This document shows, one piece after another, positions 61,285-64,000 of a DNA stretch of 64,000 nt; within the stretch, counting starts at the first letter, position 1; each line of letters opens with the position of its first letter. A model generated the notes under the pieces. It saw only the letters and a program-made list of their open reading frames with translations, had not been told where the DNA came from and ran no database searches. Made by a program: the position numbers and the translations under genes. Source of the stretch: Treponema phagedenis (GTDB taxonomy: Bacteria; Spirochaetota; Spirochaetia; Treponematales; Treponemataceae); the NCBI RefSeq assembly GCF_008153345.1, contig NZ_CP042818.1, positions 620,001-684,000 on the forward strand, written 5' to 3'.

Positions 61285-62118
61285 TTATTTTCCATATAAC
61301 TCTCTTGTAAACGACAATCCCCAAATAGGAAGAACCACCCCACTGCTATGTAAAAACTCCAATTCACCGGAAATACTCCACTTATTTTCCGTCCAAGAAG
61401 CATTAAACTTAACAGATTCCATCAGGGAAGATTGACCGGAAATATAATGAGAGCTTTGTAGAGGACCGCTATCCCAAGAGATTGCAGCTATACAGGAAAG
61501 AGATATGTGATGATTAAGTACCGCTGTAACATTTACAGCAGAAGTCAATATACATGGGATCCAGCCGGATTCTTTATTTTTTATTACTGGACTGACAAAT
61601 GTATATGATACTCTACCTCCGATAACAACAGGGTCTGTTATATAATTTACAGCGAAAAATACTTCTTCACCAAATCTTCCGGAACCTGTAACAAATGAAT
61701 CTGCATTTTTAGGCACCCAAGGAACAGTCGGAAGAGTTGAAACTAATCCTAATTTGAATCTCCACCGTTGATAAGAAGGTTGCCATGTGAAGCCCAAGAC
61801 AGTATCGTTAAAAGCTGCTTTTATAGCAAAATTTTTTTCCTTAAACATAGGAGCAGATTCTTTCATTCTGACTGATATAGACTGATTAATTGAGAAAAGA
61901 TAGTCATCAAATATAATAAAGTTAAATCCTACTTGTGGAAGAAAGTCATATATATTATAGCCTGAAATAAATTGAAATTTCATGCGGTTCGACAATTCCA
62001 TTTCCATTTTAAAATCTTGACGTTTTTCAATTCCGATTCGGTTATGTTCGGCATCTTCAGCCCATAAAGACGCCATCGTTATACATAGAAATAACAAGAA
62101 AAATATTTTTTTTACCAT
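61285..62118 (-). CDS. Exported beta-rich protein, probable outer-membrane component
   Basis: A 277-residue protein with a signal peptide (MVKKIFFLLFLCITMASLWA). Alternating hydrophobic/polar strands suggest a beta-barrel (for example WRFKLGLVSTLPTVPWVP and VFFAVNYITDPVVIGGRVSY). Its start overlaps the C39-like gene by 7 bp, so they share a transcript and may act together, for example as a barrel with a processing partner. Function unknown. Confidence 0.65.
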   Translation of the reverse strand: MVKKIFFLLFLCITMASLWAEDAEHNRIGIEKRQDFKMEMELSNRMKFQFISGYNIYDFLPQVGFNFIIFDDYLFSINQSISVRMKESAPMFKEKNFAIKAAFNDTVLGFTWQPSYQRWRFKLGLVSTLPTVPWVPKNADSFVTGSGRFGEEVFFAVNYITDPVVIGGRVSYTFVSPVIKNKESGWIPCILTSAVNVTAVLNHHISLSCIAAISWDSGPLQSSHYISGQSSLMESVKFNASWTENKWSISGELEFLHSSGVVLPIWGLSFTRELYGK

Positions 62119-62747
62119 TTCCTTTCTGCAATCCTCTCTAATACTGTATATTTTTGAATAGTATTTGCAATAGCTTTTTTCAATACTGACTTATTTAATA
62201 TCTGTTCAGGAATTTTTACTAAAAGAACCGTTTTGGACCATTTTTTTTGAAAGTCTTTTGCCGTTTGCATTTCCAAACCTAAAACAGGGTCTGCTACAAT
62301 AACATAGTCTTTATCAGCTTGCAAAATAAATGCAAAATGTAATTCCGGCTTATCATAATGCACTATAACAGGGGCATAATATTGTACTGCTTTAATAAGA
62401 TTGTCCATATCGATTTTATATGCTTTTGTCTGATAACCATACGCTTGAAAAATCCGCATCATTTGTGCCATTGTTACCTTACGGGTTGTTTGCAATTCTT
62501 CCGCCAGTTGGTTAAGCAGATCAGCTTCGGTTACCGCAAGGTTTAAATATAAATTAAGAATTGACGACACCACAGAAAGTCCGCAAGATTCATCTTCTCC
62601 TTGTTCATGAACAAAGGAAAAACGTAATTTTTCCAAAGACTGTACCCCTTGTATGTCAGGGGTAAAAGAAAATATCCACGCTGAAAAAATCAACCCATAC
62701 ACACAAGCAAAAAACATACTTTTTATTTTATATAACTTAATATGCAT
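62112..62747 (-). CDS. Exported C39-like cysteine peptidase
   Basis: A 211-residue protein with an N-terminal signal/anchor segment (about residues 10-28) and a C39 peptidase domain: FVHEQGEDESCGLS with the catalytic Cys near 59, HYDKPELHFAFIL with the His near 126 and VADPVLGLEM with the Asp near 142. C39 domains cleave double-glycine leaders in bacteriocin exporters; here there is no ABC transporter, so the role is different or unknown. The start is uncertain (62747 or 62804) because no good Shine-Dalgarno is visible. Confidence 0.75.
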   Translation of the reverse strand: MHIKLYKIKSMFFACVYGLIFSAWIFSFTPDIQGVQSLEKLRFSFVHEQGEDESCGLSVVSSILNLYLNLAVTEADLLNQLAEELQTTRKVTMAQMMRIFQAYGYQTKAYKIDMDNLIKAVQYYAPVIVHYDKPELHFAFILQADKDYVIVADPVLGLEMQTAKDFQKKWSKTVLLVKIPEQILNKSVLKKAIANTIQKYTVLERIAERKW

Positions 62748-62848
62748 TATGAGTATTTTCGCCTCTTTTAAAAAACATAAACAGCCGTATATACTTTTAC
62801 CCATATACGACTGTTATATTTTACCTATTATTTTTAACTTTAAGCTTA

Positions 62849-63424
62849 TTACGGCATTTTTTTTGTTGACTGTTCGGCTACAACAAATACCGCATCATAA
62901 AAGCCTGAATAGCTTTCAGGATGAGCCTCTAAATCAGCAAGTTTATCGACCTTTTCGCCTCCGGAGTAATAATTCAACTCAGTATATACACCGACACCAT
63001 ATTCCAGCGTATAGGTAATTTCTTGTTTCACAGGCACATGGCTTATTTCATTCTCATGAAACCACAAGTTAATTCCATGCCAGTTACTTTTCGCTTCTAG
63101 ATCTTCCTTTACCAAGCTACCACCATTCCAGCTAAGAGTAAGCTTGCAAGGCATCTTTACAACAGAATCCCAATTCTTACGAAATATTGCAGGAAACATT
63201 ACCTCAAAATTCAATCCCTTATATTTAACATCTTTTGGTAATTTAAAAGTTCCTTGTATCGTTCCTGCCTTCTTAATATTAAAATCCTGTTCAGCATACA
63301 CCCATAGAAATTCAGACTTAAAACGGGCGTTTTTCACCGTATACTGCAAGCGGCAGGCACTAAAGGTCAATACACACAATACAGTAAACACTACAATAAT
63401 TGTTTTGTTAAAAAATTTTGCCAT
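62849..63424 (-). CDS. Putative lipoprotein, 191 aa
   Basis: Begins MAKFFNKTIIVVFTVLCVLT then FSAC, a lipoprotein signal with the lipobox FSAC (Cys24). Mature part beta-rich with KVDKLADLEAHPESYSGFY near the C-terminus. ATG 63424 follows TAAGGA; longer frames overlap the upstream gene. It is 11 bp after that gene's stop. No family recognised. Confidence 0.65.
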   Translation of the reverse strand: MAKFFNKTIIVVFTVLCVLTFSACRLQYTVKNARFKSEFLWVYAEQDFNIKKAGTIQGTFKLPKDVKYKGLNFEVMFPAIFRKNWDSVVKMPCKLTLSWNGGSLVKEDLEAKSNWHGINLWFHENEISHVPVKQEITYTLEYGVGVYTELNYYSGGEKVDKLADLEAHPESYSGFYDAVFVVAEQSTKKMP

Positions 63425-63435
63425 TTTTTGTGTCC

Positions 63436-64000
63436 TTACCATTTTTTCCATCCAGGTACCCTCCACATAGCTTTTGATGGCACTACATAGCCGCCTGAAC
63501 GTCTAATAATAGTAGAAGTTGTGGTATTACAATTTCTATGGAGTACCAAATAGAGCTTCGGTTTTTCCTGAAAATAGGCTTTTGCTGTTTCTATTACTTT
63601 ATCATCATAGTCCTTAACCGACATCCCTGCCGGACGGCTTACCGGCTGAAGCTCATAGTACCCGGGATTCTTTTTTATCATGTAAGGTTTATTATAATGT
63701 TGCTGTACGTTATATCCTATCCCCCACGAAGCGGAAGAATTACCTTCAGAATTTACACCCGATTCAAAAACAGCACGCACAGTAAAAGATGGATCAGAGA
63801 TCGGTTTATCGGTTACCACAGTCAGTGTATGGTAATAATGTTTCATAATCGGAGTATATCCGATATACGTTTCACCACCGGAGATAATTTCAGCATCGTC
63901 AATACTTAATTCCTGTGCATCAAATCCAGTAAAAATATCTTCTTGTAAGATATTTTCAGCCCCATAAACCATTCCAAAACTGAGAATGATTACCGAAAAC
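63436..64000 (-). CDS. Partial exported protein, start outside the window
   Basis: The frame is open to the window edge. The segment FSVIILSFGMVYGAENILQ reads as the end of a signal peptide, so the ATG at 63972 is internal and the true start lies beyond 64000. The C-terminal part has LVLHRNCNTTTSTIIRRSGG, with a Cys in an Asn-Cys-Asn context that recalls permuted papain-like proteins, a weak resemblance. It heads the lipoprotein/C39/barrel set on this strand. Confidence 0.55.
   Translation of the reverse strand, partial: FSVIILSFGMVYGAENILQEDIFTGFDAQELSIDDAEIISGGETYIGYTPIMKHYYHTLTVVTDKPISDPSFTVRAVFESGVNSEGNSSASWGIGYNVQQHYNKPYMIKKNPGYYELQPVSRPAGMSVKDYDDKVIETAKAYFQEKPKLYLVLHRNCNTTTSTIIRRSGGYVVPSKAMWRVPGWKKW

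Overview
The window reads as a chromosomal segment of a host-associated spirochaete of the genus Treponema. The evidence is a phoH-pgpH-ybeY-tlyC cluster, a FlbB-type periplasmic-flagellar protein, several signal-peptide TPR proteins, large Cache-type chemoreceptors, and integron attC sites of the kind known from oral treponemes. Moderate A+T content, many dispersed hairpin repeats and decayed insertion sequences suggest a repeat-rich species such as T. phagedenis. That species guess is inference only. I found no rRNA, tRNA or CRISPR array.

Layout. 1-949: hairpin repeats and a MITE. 950-5393: operon for a PhoH ATPase, a c-di-AMP phosphodiesterase (PgpH), the rRNA endonuclease YbeY and a CBS protein (TlyC). 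5622-9762: two exported TPR-type proteins, an unclassified structured RNA with a terminator (8783-8909), a DUF5655 fragment and an unknown protein. 9971-12943 (minus): acyl-CoA dehydrogenase with EtfBA, for electron bifurcation or butyrate-type fermentation. 12944-14051: a MITE with a 9-bp target duplication and a 192-bp structured repeat. 14052-20502: NADH dehydrogenase, Hsp20, a sugar nucleotidyltransferase, GalE, a queuosine-precursor transporter and an ISAs1-type remnant. 20749-25305: a chemoreceptor, a flavodoxin-fold protein and a LysM/degenerate M23 protein. 25624-29225: FlbB with an MBOAT O-acyltransferase and its SGNH partner. 29462-32138: dnaX-ybaB-recR.

33200-39704 is a purine operon, purC-purL-purE-purF, behind a PRPP-type ykkC riboswitch. 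Both ammonia-consuming enzymes in it have lost their glutaminase active sites. PurL has Gly for the catalytic Cys and Ser for the catalytic His. PurF begins Met-Ser-Gly instead of Met-Cys-Gly and has lost its glutamine-pocket residues. Further on, pdxS (45710-46570) stands without the usual pdxT glutaminase partner, opposite a PdxR-like regulator whose PLP lysine is Asn. Together these suggest biosynthesis that runs on free ammonia in an amino-acid-fermenting organism. This is the most interesting signal in the window.

40641-49830: BrnQ, an aminotransferase with an Lrp regulator, PdxR/PdxS, and a UvrD/PcrA helicase, interspersed with long arrays of modular hairpin repeats. 50105-55680 is a defence island: JetA and JetB of a type II Wadjet system without JetC and JetD, followed by an MvaI-like restriction enzyme killed by an in-frame stop and two intact methyltransferases with a small AbrB-like gene. 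56038-57452: a Fic N-terminus cut by an IS4-type element. 57491-61178 is an integron-cassette-like stretch with five attC-like sites. All its genes are on the minus strand, including a chemoreceptor with a C10 tract at its start codons, which makes it a phase-variation candidate. 61285-64000: exported proteins, including a C39-like peptidase, a lipoprotein and a partial gene that runs off the window.
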